From the NCBI GenBank assembly GCA_003313425.1, contig NHZP01000004.1, positions 558,001-622,000 on the forward strand: a DNA stretch of 64,000 nt. The letters are read 5' to 3'. A program made the position numbers and the translations under genes. Each line of letters begins with the position of its first letter. The stretch's first letter is position 1. A model generated the notes under the pieces. The model saw only the letters and a list, made by a program, of their open reading frames with translations, was not told the DNA's origin and did not search any database. Below, in pieces: positions 12,762 to 24,553 of the stretch. The DNA is from Pseudopyrenochaeta lycopersici. Lineage: Eukaryota > Ascomycota > Dothideomycetes > Pleosporales > Pseudopyrenochaetaceae.

Positions 12762-13617
12762 ATGCTCTTCATATCAGCAAGTCTGCTTGTTGTCTCCACC
12801 ACGCTCTTCTCCACAACTCTAGCAGCCCCGGCACGGACACACTGTCGCTGTACAATCGTCTCTAACGCGCCATCACCGGCTATCTACACTCCTTCGGCTG
12901 CCCACTGGAAGCCCTCAGATCCAATCTCAAGTCCACTAGCACCAGATTTATGTTCGAATCTCGGGCCTGAACTCGAAAACTTTCAACACACACAACCCGA
13001 TCTCTACGCTTCTTACATCAGTCATTCAACGCCTGCTTCGATAAGCGAGGAAGAAAAACCCTTATCAACAACTGTCCTCCTAGAAATTGCCGTACGGAAT
13101 GGCCTACAACGCAATCACGATCAGCAAAACGAACCACGACCGACTTCCCGACCACACGAGAGGATAGTATGCCAGTCTGAGCCAGACCCCCTTTCCGCAT
13201 ATCAAAGCTCCTTTGTCAATCTATGGGCGCTTCAAATCATCATTGCTGTTGCGGTACTCGCATGCGTAGCCGAAGGTGTACATTTAGGAATGCGCTGGTA
13301 TGTGAACTTTGCCCCAGAAAATGCTTACACATTTGGACATGAACAAAATGCTAATGCGTCACAGGATGGATCGGCGTATTCAAGAAGCTCAAGAATCCGA
13401 GAAGAGCGGGCTGCGCTTACTAGGTGCTGAGAAACGACTCCTGGCAATTCCTGCGTCAAGCATACATGTAGATGTAGTGTCCAGTCCAGGCGCAGAGAAG
13501 AAGCTAAAGGCGTATGAATCGGTGCGATTTTTCGTCACGCAGTCATCGAATGGGAAGCGAGAATTCACTGCGTATGAGGAAGAGGATGATGATGAGGCGA
13601 ATCGACCAGTAATGTGA
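12762..13617 (+). CDS. Small secretory-pathway single-pass membrane protein, unknown function
   Basis: Function unknown. Exons 12762-13297 and 13365-13617 join in frame across a 67-bp intron with GTATGT donor and TGCTAATG branch point to give 262 residues. I chose the ATG at 12762 because it directly precedes a good signal peptide (LFISASLLVVSTTLFSTTLAAPA), while the upstream in-frame start would bury it. A roughly 150-residue luminal or extracellular region with several Cys, Ser and Pro follows. Then comes one strong membrane helix (LWALQIIIAVAVLACVAEGVHL), just before the splice site. The cytoplasmic tail of about 80 residues is charged (RRIQEAQESEKSG) and ends in an acidic run (EEEDDDE). 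The splice junction joining the helix to the basic stop-transfer segment supports the model. It could be a lineage-specific protein. Confidence 0.62.
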
Positions 13618-14936
13618 TTTTACACACATCACGGCCGTGAGTGATTTTATTCCAATTTTTCCCACTTGTGCATACTCTTGCCTTTGCACGCATTTTCAGC
13701 GGTGCGCAGACATAGTGTACATACATGGCATATACCTCAAATGAAGTATGGTCTACGGGAATGCGCCAACCATGGCTGACATCGTCTTGTGTTCCATCTC
13801 TTTCGCCGGGAGGTTTCATCCTCCGTGGCACTTTCTCCTCGAGCACTTGGGGTTGCAAGTAATCTCAAGGGCCTAACACCAAGGCCCACATTCGACTTTG
13901 CCACCCAATGAAAAGCCTCGTCTTCCATTCAGCGCCAACTCCTCTTACAAGCTATCCGCCAAGGCCGCCAACATGCTAGATCAAAACCAAATACAAGAGA
14001 TGTTACAAGAAGAAACGTGAATGGGTATCATAAAGCAACAACGCTATGCAGATGTCTATGTACAATCAACTAAAAGGGAATTTTTTTCTTCAACGTTGGA
14101 TAAGACGTGAATGTGCATGGCTCCTGTGTATGCTGGGCGCAAGGGTCGAACCAGAAGTGGGGGCAAGGTCGCACGGACAGATTCGTCGCTGGCAACACGT
14201 GATGCAAGGGTCTTACCTGCCCAGAGAAAAGAAAAGTTATGGTACATGGGTAAAGCGCGTTGGTAGTATTAGGGTTGCTTGGAAGATCGCGCCGAGCTCA
14301 GGTTGTCGCTATGGGCATCCCAGTAGGTGTCGTCGCAGCAAAATTCGCAAGAGGCTGTCGCAATAGGATGCCAGGGAGAAATGGTAACTGGGACCACGGT
14401 GGGAGATTGTGGTAGGGTATCGTACAGTGCATCGTGGCAGGTCATCGCAGTGGGCTGATCGCAGCAGGGTATCGTTGTGGGCGGTCGCAGAAGGGTATCG
14501 TGGCAGGGCATCGCAGAAGGGTATCGTAATTAGGATTATTGCGACAGGGGCAGTCGTAGTGTCGCAAAAGATTACCGTATTAAGTCGAACTCCACATCAA
14601 ACATCACCGGGATGTCGAACCGATTGTTCTTAGGACGGAAGCCGTACATTAGAGTTCGTATCGAGGACTGTGTGGACAGTCGTACAAGTGGAGACCGGAA
14701 CCCGGTCATTGACGGATGTCAAACGCTTCGAAGCAAAAGCAGATACAAGTTATTAAACGCCGTGGATTTTGTAACGCCGACGCCGATAAATAGTCGAATT
14801 GTTGTCGTGAATATGTCGTAGATAAGCTCGAGGTTAGTGAAGCGAAATAGGCGATTAAAGGCACGAGCAAGTGCGATTCGGGGAGACCTTCGTAAGATTC
14901 TGTTGCGCACGAAAGGCGGGATGGCGGTGATATGAA
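13618..14936. other. Intergenic region: 3' sides of two converging genes, with a minisatellite
   Basis: The interval lies between the membrane-protein gene and the minus-strand Zn2Cys6 gene, whose 3' ends converge. It contains the 26-bp tandem repeat listed separately and, from 14560 to 14930, CpG-rich unique sequence. No coding region is supported. Confidence 0.45.
14414..14543. repeat. 26-bp tandem repeat (minisatellite), about five units
   Basis: The ten-base core AGGGTATCGT starts at 14414, 14466, 14492 and 14518. The spacings are 52, 26 and 26 bases, so the period is 26 bp with one degenerate unit at 14440. The rest of each unit is a variant of GGCAGGGCATCGCAGA. Looser relatives (GGATGCCAGGGAGA, CATCCCAGTAGGTGTCG) upstream from about 14310 suggest an older, decayed extension of the array. 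It lies outside genes. Confidence 0.75.
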
Positions 14937-17083
14937 TCACATAATGGTGTGCCAACCTCTTTCGTTCATAACATCAATCCAAAACGCATCCTGTCCGTCG
15001 TCGGACCGACGCCATGTTTCCTGAATAAGCTGGATCATCTGGCGAAGTGGCTTGTTAGGGAGCCTCAGAGAGTACTCCTGTAGCCTCCGGATGACAAAGT
15101 CTCGCGCCGAATTAACCTTCGAATCGCTGGCGTGAACGTCGAAGAAGTCGACAGAAGAGACGAACTTCAATTCCGAAGCAGCAACAACGAGGAGAATTGG
15201 TTGAATACAGAATGTGCCGGAAGAAGAAGGAAGTGACTCAATTGATCGAAGGATGTGCATCGCAAGTGAGTTTAGCCATAGTTTCATGTCGGTGTCTTCG
15301 TATGGTGTCTCGAATCGCGGCATAGGGAATTTGAAATCCACATTGTCAATTCCATTGAATTTGTCGGTTCCCAGACGCTTGCGCAAGACAGATGGGAAGG
15401 CCCTGTAGAGTTCCAGTAGACCGGCGCACCGATATGCTTCGGCGATAACGAGGAAGTGTTCCTTGGGGGTCCGCTCATCGCCAGTATCGGCGAGTTCATC
15501 TACTAAGGGATACTCTACAGCAAGTAGGTCTTCTTCCAAGGACGAAGCGTTAAGAAGATTCTCTTGCCGTCGTCGGAAATCTACAGCAGAGTCGCGGTCT
15601 AGGGAGCGTTCCCTGCGGACCAGGCGGCCGACTTCAGCGAATAGGAATTGGACCATTGGTGCAACGCCGGTCCACGGGTGTGGAACAATCTTTCCATCTG
15701 GCCGACGAGCCGCAGGTGCTTGTTTCTTTGCTACTCGGGTAGCGCGGAGCCCGGAGGGAGATGAGAAGCTCATAGCATCTTCTGTTACGAAGCCCATAAG
15801 CATCTCCCAATGTATCAAAGACTCCTCAAAGAATTGTGCTTCCCGCTGAGTTTCTAACTCATCAGAACGACTCAGGAGCTTTGGCAGGATCAAACTTCGC
15901 GCAGTGGAAAGATACTCAGTGCCGAGTGCGCTACTGTCATGCCAGGAAGTGGTGAGACCAAGTAGCATGATGCTCAAGAAAGTCTTGGTAACGTTGGCCT
16001 TGCCACTCTGAGCAAGAGGAAGTTCTGCTTCCAAAGCATCGCGGGCCTTACGCTGTAGCTCAACACCAATTGAGGCCATGTTGGGGAAGGTATTCGCCAG
16101 GTGAGCAGCAGCCATGGATTGGATGGCATACTTAATAGAAGGTGAGTCCTGATAAATACGGCCGATAGTTGTTCTGAAAGGGTTGATAATTGAATCAAAA
16201 GAAGAGAAAACTGCGCAAACGTCTTTGAAGTAATGTTGAATAAGAAGTGACTCGACATCGTCCGGCGATGATTGGTCAGGTGATGGGCTTGGAAGACGAT
16301 AGAAATCAAGGAGTAATGAACGCGAGAGCCGAGGGCTGGATTCTCGGCTTGGATCCTGGGTAATCAAGATGGATGATGACGATGACGATGATGGAGCTAC
16401 TGGATCTTGTTTTTGTGCAACATCTTCGGCATCAAATGTGAAGTCGTCCAATGACCCGGAGTCAAAGTCAAGGTTCTCAAAGGGGTCGAAGCTAAACTCA
16501 TCATGAGGGAGTGGAATGGCATCGACCAGGCCATCGAGAATGATATGGTCCATCTCGACATGGTCCATGGCAAAGGGCTCAAATTCCGGAGGTGAATCAC
16601 CATCTTCAGTGGAGGACTCTTGGATGTTTTCCTCAAGACCAGGTGGTGAAGGAACCGGGGGTGATGCTGACTTAATTGTATCTTGCTCTCCGTATTCTAC
16701 GTTCTTCTTGCCTGCAGGAAGGACGGCGGCTAAGGCTTGTATACCATTGGCAACATTCTGGGGAAGAGTAGACTCGACGGCTCTAGTGGATCCGGATGTG
16801 ACGTCGAGCGTAGACCTTGGTTTGGGCGATGAAGACTTGAACTGGGTGGGGGTGAAGACTTCATACTTTGTAGACCACTTGAGAGTCTTTTCATACCCAG
16901 GACAGGCAACGTTCCTCTTCTTGCACTGCAGGCAGCCGGGAGCGGTCTCATCGCATTTGAGCTTTGCTACTATCAGCAAGTGTTCGGTTGGTTTGTGCAT
17001 GTGTGGATTCCTACCCTTTTGAGTTTACATCGACCGCATCCGTTCCTTGACTTGGTCTTTTTCGCCTTCAGATCTCTTGCCAT
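14937..17083 (-). CDS. Zn(II)2Cys6 fungal transcription factor
   Basis: Predicted nuclear DNA-binding regulator. Minus-strand exons 17083-17015 and 16961-14937 (53-bp intron) give 697 residues. The binuclear zinc cluster is assembled across the intron: CGRCKLKR is encoded by exon 1 and LKCDETAPGCLQCKKRNVACPGY by exon 2, with spacing C-2-C-6-C-6-C-2-C-6-C as the family requires. A basic ARDLKAKKTKSRNG precedes the cluster. Residues about 60-240 are acidic, Ser/Pro-rich and probably activating. From about residue 250 the chain resembles the fungal-specific transcription factor domain of the Fungal_trans_2 type (LLIQHYFKDVCAVFSSFD, then helical repeats to the end). Targets are unknown. The nearest genes are an orphan membrane protein and a distant chitinase, so no pathway role follows from context. 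Confidence 0.88.
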
Positions 17084-17666
17084 AACCTTTTCTTGAGTCA
17101 ATGCGGGCATGTTTGCTTCTACGACAGAGGGGCGAAGTCTGAAAATGTCGAATGTTGGGCAGACTGCCGGTGCAAGTTAAAAGAAGTCGAAATGTTGACC
17201 CGAAAGATGCGGAAGCGACGTTCTAAATGCGCGTGACGGGGCGATGACACCGCACATAGGACCGACGGCTACCAAGCAGGGGCCAAGATAGCAGCTGATA
17301 AAAGCGCATCGTTGGTGTGGTTGAAAGGGAGGCAAGTCAGCCTAGGTCCCGAGATTCGGCCATTCGCGGATTGGACTTTCCACGTTCTGCCTCATGCGTT
17401 GCATCACAATTAGGTTGATTGGCCAGCCACAATTATTGAAGCTCTCGTTTTTGCTCATCTTGGACCCCTAGGGGAGGACGCCGGCTCTCCAGAAAAGTTG
17501 GACACACAATGGAAGAACTGCCTGCATCAGCTCGAAATATCGTTGATGTCGGCCTCTTGAAGGGTGATTTTGCCAATAATCTGTCATGAGGTTGTTGAAA
17601 CTGCGAGATAGGCTGATCTACGACTACCCCACACTTAGTCGGAAGGAGGATTCGACGAGGTGGGTT

Positions 17667-18017
17667 TTATAACTGGATTTGGTTAGTGCTAGACACAAGC
17701 CGCATAATCGCTTCTTCGATATCTTCGATGGAAGATAAAGCCACGTCGGCTTGAGGATCAAGCAATCGCTTCTTTTGCGGCCAGACCTGATCCTCTCGAC
17801 TGGTTCGAATGATAGCAAATTCTTCAAAGTCATGCCTACACAAGAGGGCCCGGAGTGAAGCTGCATACGTCTTGGGCATCTTGACTTCTCTGCAGTGGAA
17901 ATCTTCTGTTGTCATTTCGACACCGCTATTTCCGTCCAGGCGGCTCTGTGCAGATCGGTAGTCACTCGCATGCTGGCTTTGCGCTACGGGCAGTCGGCCG
18001 GGCCCAGACGTTTGCAA
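17667..18017 (-). CDS. Possible small or relic coding frame, 116 codons
   Basis: An ATG-to-stop frame whose second half (KMPKTYAASLRALLCR, then HDFEEFAIIRT and SSIEDIEEAIMRLVSS) has the helix-like hydrophobic spacing of a real protein. No family is recognised, and no exon can be joined to it confidently. It may be a small gene, a decayed fragment of a larger one, or chance. I keep it only as a weak candidate. Confidence 0.15.
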   Translation of the reverse strand: MQTSGPGRLPVAQSQHASDYRSAQSRLDGNSGVEMTTEDFHCREVKMPKTYAASLRALLCRHDFEEFAIIRTSREDQVWPQKKRLLDPQADVALSSIEDIEEAIMRLVSSTNQIQL

Positions 18018-18891
18018 AACTGTGGTTGATGATGCACCAACAGGGGACCTTCGAGACGAGTCACGTCCGATTACGCCATGAAACTACCTGTGGACCCTGC
18101 AAAACGGTGGACCCTCTCTCGTGCCCCGCAACAGAAAGGGAACAACGCGAATGTGCCGAGCCTGGTCGTGCCCAAAACCTGGGGAAGAATCTGGGGAGGA
18201 AGACGCTCAGAAGAACGCGATGAGTAATGCCAAGCTCGCGATCCCAACCCCGTGCGTGCGACGCGTTTGAACAGCGCTCAATAATACACCGAAGACAACG
18301 CGCTGTTGCAAGCGGAACTCTGGCTCGCCACGTCCGACGGGAAACTTGGGTTTGAGCCGGAGGGCCCTGCGGCAGACGGCGAACCATACCGGCGATGTTT
18401 TTCTTACACGTCACTTCGGCGTTTGAATTTCAAACCGACTACTAGCACTCTGATACTTCCCGTAGTAATAATGGAAGGTATGACATTGTGGTCGGGACAT
18501 GATGTTTCTGTAACATGCCTACTCGGTTCAACATATGTAAATAGCATCATGCTATACTTACGTCTTGTACTTTCGATTTCAAGTGTTATCGCACGTTACA
18601 TGTTCCAATCATATGCCTTTCATCTATACCTTCTAGATTAACTGCAGCCAAAAGAGACGAGAAGCTCATGAAAGTGTGCACCTACGGTCCTCAGTGACTC
18701 AAGGAAGGGAGTTTGGAGCTATTGATTCCAGGAAAGATGTGATATTTATATCTCTTCGCTTGACTATTCGTGAATGCTCTAATATGCTGATATTAGTACT
18801 AGAGTGTACTGGGCTGTCCTGAGAAGTACTCTAGCCCCCTCGTACTTTTCCGTTGGGTGGTAGATGTCTTTGCTCGTTATGAATACACTAG

Positions 18892-18968
18892 CTACTTCTA
18901 CTACTTCTACTACTTCTACTACTTCTACTACTTCTACTACTTCTACTACTTCTACTACTTCTACTACT
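18892..18968. repeat. 9-bp microsatellite, TACTACTTC repeated about eight times
   Basis: An uninterrupted run of the unit CTACTTCTA, equivalent to TACTACTTC, occupies roughly 18892-18968. It would read Thr-Thr-Ser on the plus strand, but no gene is supported around it. The perfect copies suggest recent slippage and probable length polymorphism. Confidence 0.85.
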
Positions 18969-21835
18969 GCATGCGTACCTCACCTGCAACTCAATATCCA
19001 AGCCCGTGCTAATATCATGGTACCTATCAAGGCAACGGCCACCAGCAATACATGCTGTTCGCATTACACACAATAATCATCACCCTCGTCACTCGTTCTC
19101 CCACATCCACAAGGTATAGTTAAACAGAAGAATAGGACACATTCAACAAAAGGAACAGCGAGTCGCGATGGATTTTGATCTGTCTCAATGGCAACACTCT
19201 TTATTTTGTATAATTGACTGCAGGATATTCGTTCAATGCCCTAGTGAAGACTGTGAGCGGCATTGCATATTGCTGGTCCGTTCACGGGCAACACTGCGAG
19301 GCATCTGAGATTGAGACAAGCATAAAAACAAGAAGTGAGCGGCAAATTGACGGCCGGAGATCTACGTCAGAGTGAGTCTGTAGCGTCCAGGGGTATGAGG
19401 ATAGAAGCAGCAGCCAAATGAATAAAATCCAGTCTTGTGCTTAGCGTTTATGAGGAAGGCGGCAGAGCGAAGGACGGATCCACCGGCTAGTATCGCAAAC
19501 TTTGTCATGTGGGCCCATGTTTCCTGGATATACATGTCCCTATTTCTTTCGGCCGCTCAGCTCAAGGATCCCGGCCCGAGTGTGCCCGAGTGTGACAACG
19601 AGCTCTCTCTGAAAGCAATGGAAGGCCAGGGTTGACTTGCACATTTGCCTGCTACCACTGAACATCTTGCGGACCACCATTGAGAAGCCATTACCTTGAA
19701 AATACCGGAATGGAAACGTATAGACAGTATATGAGCTAGGAAGACGGAGCGGCCGAGATTCAACGTAGTGCTCTGCTTAGATATATGGAGGTGAGGCTAA
19801 TACGAGCGAAGGATAATAATGATACTGTTGGTGAGCAGAATGTGAAGCAAATGGCGATCCTGTCGCCTCGGAGGTCTTTTAACACGGAACGTTGAGCTCA
19901 TATTTGAATACGCTACCAGCCACTAATGACTCTGTGTTTTCGGCGTGACGTTGTCGTGACCAATGTCTGTTCGCGCAGGGGAGTCGTCGCAAGCATGACG
20001 ATCGATGGCACACATGTTCAGGGCTTCTGGCTCGAAATGGTGCGTGCGATGCAGACCTTTTCTTTTCGTATGAGGCTTGTTGACAATGAACGTTGAGATA
20101 AGAAAGTAACGAAGCTTGTCAAAGAATTGCACGGTCGTTCAAATCCGAGGAAGATCGGCGAACCAAGGCTGAGGATGATCGTCGCCGAAACCCACTTTGC
20201 ACATCATCGGAGCTCACCCTTGCAATATGTGTTCCGAGCACGCCACATGTCGTCGCTATGCACTCAGCTGTGTTCGAATTCTGACCCACAAACTAGGGCA
20301 GTTGACTGCTTTATACTCTCTCTTGGGGAGCGGCTGTGAAAGCCACCTTCGCTTGCGCTGCAAGCCACATGCAAGGAGGCTGGTGGGACGAGTCGTTTTC
20401 CTAAAAGAGAAGTGCGCTTTGCACGTGGAGGAGGCCGCCTCGGAGGCTGAGACATCGTAGTGAGCTGTTGAGAATCATTTCCGCACAATCAGGCGCGTAG
20501 ATTGCACGAAATCGACCGTGCCGTCGGCAGGCGCCTACTTCAATATCCCTCCGGAGGTGCGAGTAAGAGGCTAAGCGCACTCGGCCTAAAATAGCATTCT
20601 CGCGAGATTACGAGTCATCCTTCGAACGAAGAAAAGGCCACCCACACGCTGGGCTCCCGCGGAATATCTAGAGGATCAGAGCAATTTCAGAACGAAAATT
20701 TCGTACTCTTGTTGCTACATCCCAGCTGAGTTATGCCTTCCCAGACGCTTGGATTAGAAAGGGAACATCAAGTCATCTTTTTTCGAAGAAATTTAAGGCT
20801 GACCCATTCTTCCTAATATGGACGGTCAGGGATGCCCCTGACCACAAGTGGATTTCGCTTAGGCAGCCATGGCAAAAAGCCTTCTTACAACCAGTCTAAA
20901 TCAACTTCTCGATCCAGACCCTGTCCGAGGGTGAAACCAAAATCCCATATTCTGCAGGCTGAGAATCCTGCGGGCAGCCACTTTCGTCCGGGGCCCATTA
21001 ACGCTCTCTTGCCCCTCAGGAGAGAGCGTCTTTCTCACTCTCCCTTCAGCCGACTTGTGCTATGTTAGCGAGCTGAAGACGACTGCGCCGCAATGTGGAC
21101 ACAGATTTGAAGTTGTTGGACTACATATGCCTCGGCGTATGGCGATGCTCCAACGTTGTAAGAAGCGCGGTACACCGCCGGCAAAGCTGACCGTTTCACC
21201 GGGCTCTGGTAGGCCTGAAAGACGATTATTCTTTGGTTCATTGGTCTTCTAGGCCACGGGTAAGCAACGCGACAGGCTTTAGCCGAAATGATCTTATCGA
21301 TATTTTGTATGGCCCAGTGACCGGTCAAACAGGCTTGGGTAGGCGTCACGTCAAAGCGTGGTGTGAACGCCTTTGGCGCCTGGTAGCCGTAGATTGAAGC
21401 TGGACGCCGTATGCTTCTCCAGACCCAATGCAGCTAGAGGATCGGGCATTCCACCAGTAATAAGACATCAGGGTCAACGACTTTCTGTTCCTGCATTAGC
21501 CCCTACTGGATGCAGGGTGGATACGATGTCACCATGAGCCTTTGCCGTCTCGTCCTGTGGATGGCTTCATGCTAGCAAGCGGCACAGTCAGCCCCCCAGG
21601 TCGCCATGCAGGTACAGCAGCTGTGTCAGGCAAGATATAGGGTAATCTCCCATATGTTTTTGAACTCCACTCGCGCTGCTTTCAGTCCCTTACAGTCGCT
21701 CTCTTGAGTCTCTCTCGTAATAGCAAGCCATTGCTTGCGTCCTTTCGTTGAGTTCAACTCATCACGATCTTTACTGGCCTTTGGCCGTCCTATCCTTCAT
21801 TCGCGTAGTGTTTATACTCAGTTAATCACATAATC

Positions 21836-24553
21836 ATGTCTCTCTCCACATTCTCTCGTGCTGCTCTTGCAGCTGGTCTTCTGGCCTCGACCGCTTCCGC
21901 CGCATACAATTCCGCATCTACCCAGAATGTCGCCATGTACTGGGGACAGGGCAGTGACCAGATTCCCCTGTCTCAGGTCTGCAGTGATCCCAGCGTGGAC
22001 GTCGTCAACATCGGTTTCGTCATCGGCTTCCCAAAGAAGGTGGGAGATTATCCTGTAACGAATCATGCAAACGCTTGCTGGGGATACTACCCAGACCCCA
22101 ATGATAGCTCTAAGGACAGCGGGCTTCTGAAGAACTGTGCCGGTGTTGAAAAGGCCATCATCGACTGCCAGGCCGCTGGCAAGAAGGTTCTGCTCTCGCT
22201 TGGTGGTGGTGCCCCTACCGACTACTACCTGCCTTCGAAGGAGGTTGCCGAGTACTTTGCGGACTTCCTTTTGGGAGCATTTGGTCCTCTCACCAGCGAG
22301 TGGTCAACGGCTGGAAAGCCTCGCCCGTTCGGTGCCGCGGCTGTCGATGGTTTCGATCTCGATCTTGAGGCCGAGGAAGCCAAAGTCCCTTCGAAGGAGT
22401 TTATCTATAAGAACTACGACCACTTCGTAACGCGTGCTCGGGCCAAGCAGCCAAACATTCTCATCTCTGCTGCTCCTCAGTGCGTGATTCCGGATGCTCG
22501 TCTTGCCGACGTTATCAGCAAGGTGTCATTCGACATGATCTTCACCCAGTTCTACAACAGCTACGAGTGCTCTGCCTTGATCGGATACCAGCAGATCAAC
22601 CAGGCAACCACCGGCTTCAGCTTCGATGCATGGATCACCTGGCTCCAGAACAACTCGTTCAACAAGAACGCCAAGCTCTACCTCGGACTGCCCGCTGGAC
22701 CCGATGGCGTTAAGAGCCACCCTGACCACTACCTCAAGCCCGAGCAAGCCAACGCCTTGATTGCCAAGTACCAGAAGAAGCACCCCACCAAGTTCGGTGG
22801 TGTTATGCTCTGGGAGGCTACCGTCTCAGTCAGGAACCCAACATATGGACAATCGTACGGTTACTGGATCAAGGCTGCGCTTGATGGTACCTTCATCGGC
22901 AAGTACAAGCCGGTTGTTTCGTCGAGCAGCCGTGCTTCCAGCACTCGTGCCTCATCCACTCGTGTCTCCTCCAGCACCCGTGTATCCTCATCCAGTGCTC
23001 GTGTCTCCTCCAGCGCAAAGCCTTCATCGTCAGTTCATGTCAGCTCCAGCGCAAGGCCTTCGTCTTCCGTTCATGTTAGCTCAAGCGCAAGGCCTTCATC
23101 TTCCGTTCATGTCAGCTCCAGCGCAAGGCCTTCATCTTCCGTTCATGTTAGCTCCAGCGCAAGGCCCTCGTCTTCCGTTCATGTCAGCTCGAGCGCGCAG
23201 CCTTCGTCATCCGTCTACGTGCCTCAACCGAGCCCGAGCAGCTCCGTATACGTGCCTCAACCAAGCCCGAGCAGCTCCGTATACGTTCCTCAACCAAGCC
23301 CGAGCAGCTCCGTATACGTTCCTCACCCAAGCGAGAGCAGCTCCGTATACGTTCCTCACCCGAGCGAGAGCAGCTCAGTATACGTTCCTCACCCAAGCGA
23401 TAGCTCGGTCTACGTTCCGCTCCCAAGTGAGAGCAGCTCTGTCTATGTTCCTCACCCAAGCGAGACCGTCAGCATTGTCTATCCTGCAGACACCACCAAG
23501 GCCGTGTACCCCAGTGTCAGCTCTACTGCTTCGTCGTCCGATATCTACAGCGTTCCCTACCCGGTATACAACGCTTCAAGCACTCATGACGTTTATCCCA
23601 CCGACTACCCAACCTACCCAGAGTACCCAGAGTCCACCCCCAAGGCCGCCTCTTCCACCAAGGGCTACCCTGCCGAAAGCTCCAAGGGCGGTGACTACCC
23701 TGCTTACCCTGCGGAGAGCTCTAAGGGTGGTGACTACCCTGCTTACCCTGCTGAGAGCTCTAAGGGTGGTGACTACCCTGCTTACCCTGCTGAGACCTCC
23801 AAGGGACACGACAGCTACCCGTCGGTCACCAAGGAGCCAGAGTACCCAAGCTACCCTACCGGCACCACCACGACCGTCATCACTAGTAAGTCTCAAATCG
23901 ATGTCCATGACAGTTCTAAGTACATGTACTAATACATTCTAGCAACGTACGTTGACGTTTGCCCCACTGGTCTGACTACGATCACCACCACGATCACCAA
24001 GACCATCTGCGGTTCGTGCGCAAAGCCAACCAAGGAGCCCGAGTACCCCGAGGGTTGGACCACCAGCGTCTACGTCGACAAGACCGTGACCGTGACAATT
24101 ACCAAGCCAATCCATCCCGCCACCGACGTTCCTGCGTACCCAACTGCTAAGCCGGACGTCTACCCTGCTGACTACCCGGCATCGCCCAAGCCTTCCGCCC
24201 CGACCTACCCCGACTCTGACAAGCCTGTCTACGGCGCTGATGTCCCTAGCAAGCCAGAGTACCCCGTCGAGGACGAGGAGAAGAAGGTCACCAGCACAAA
24301 GGTGCAGTACATCACCTTGACCAAGGTCCCCGTGCCTTACACTCCTGTGCCCTATGCCTCCTCCGTTCCTTACGTCCCTGTCCCATACGACGCTAAGAAC
24401 GGCACGAGCGCCTATGTTCCCAGGCCTACCGGCACCGGCAAGCCTACCAAGCCGACCTCGTACACTCCTCCTGAGTTTGAGGGCGCAGCTAGCCGCTTCG
24501 GTGTTGGTTTGACTGCTGTTATTGGTGTTGTTGCTGCCTTTTTCGTTTTGTAA
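21836..24553 (+). CDS. GPI-anchored class III (GH18) chitinase with repetitive stalk
   Basis: Cell-wall enzyme hydrolysing beta-1,4-GlcNAc bonds of chitin. Exons 21836-23885 and 23943-24553 (57-bp intron) give 886 residues. A signal peptide occupies residues 1-22. The GH18 barrel spans about 25-335, with the beta-3 motif SLGGG and the catalytic DxxDxDxE motif as DGFDLDLE at residues 171-178, so the acid/base Glu178 is intact. The opening VAMYWGQGSDQIPLSQVC is typical of plant-type fungal chitinases such as Saccharomyces Cts1 and Aspergillus ChiA. The Ser/Thr/Pro-rich stalk from about 360 contains three repeat families (listed separately) and is probably heavily O-mannosylated. Exon 2 adds a Thr-rich segment with four Cys-region residues (VDVCPTG, TICGSC). 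The C-terminus has a short spacer after FEGAASRF and a hydrophobic tail ending VVAAFFVL, a GPI-attachment signal. Confidence 0.93.
23005..23800 (+). repeat. In-frame coding repeats of the chitinase stalk
   Basis: Three tandem families follow one another within the coding sequence. First, a 36-bp unit encoding a variant of SSSARPSSSVHV, about five to six copies (about 23005-23215). Second, a 33-bp unit encoding YVPQPSPSSSV or YVPHPSESSSV, about eight copies (about 23215-23465). Third, a 39-bp unit encoding ESSKGGDYPAYPA, three copies plus a variant (about 23677-23800). Copies are nearly identical at the DNA level, so unit number is expected to vary between strains without breaking the frame. 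Confidence 0.85.

Larger units (their letters stand above)
17084..21835. other. Long gene-poor interval (4.7 kb)
   Basis: This is the promoter of the minus-strand Zn2Cys6 gene on the left and of the chitinase on the right, with about 4 kb of unassigned DNA between. The only frame that looks at all protein-like is 17667-18017 on the minus strand (listed separately). A 9-bp microsatellite sits at about 18892-18968. I saw no transposon ends, RNA genes or splice-linked exons. Confidence 0.45.

Noticed and set aside
7822..17083. MFS transporter plus Zn2Cys6 regulator as a secondary-metabolite cluster.
   Set aside because: No polyketide synthase, NRPS, terpene cyclase, P450 or other tailoring gene lies between or beside them, and they are more than 5 kb apart.
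20120..20165. A tRNA-like B-box (GTTCAAATCC) at about 20140.
   Set aside because: No A-box at the right distance upstream and no cloverleaf pairing can be drawn.
23005..23465. Regularly spaced repeats reminiscent of a CRISPR array.
   Set aside because: They are in-frame coding repeats of a fungal cell-wall protein without unique spacers, and CRISPR arrays do not occur in fungal nuclear DNA.
22761..23942. A 393-codon plus-strand frame across the chitinase stalk.
   Set aside because: It is the +1 shadow of the repetitive stalk. It is long only because the repeat units lack stops in that frame, and the GH18 frame has signal peptide, catalytic motif and GPI tail.
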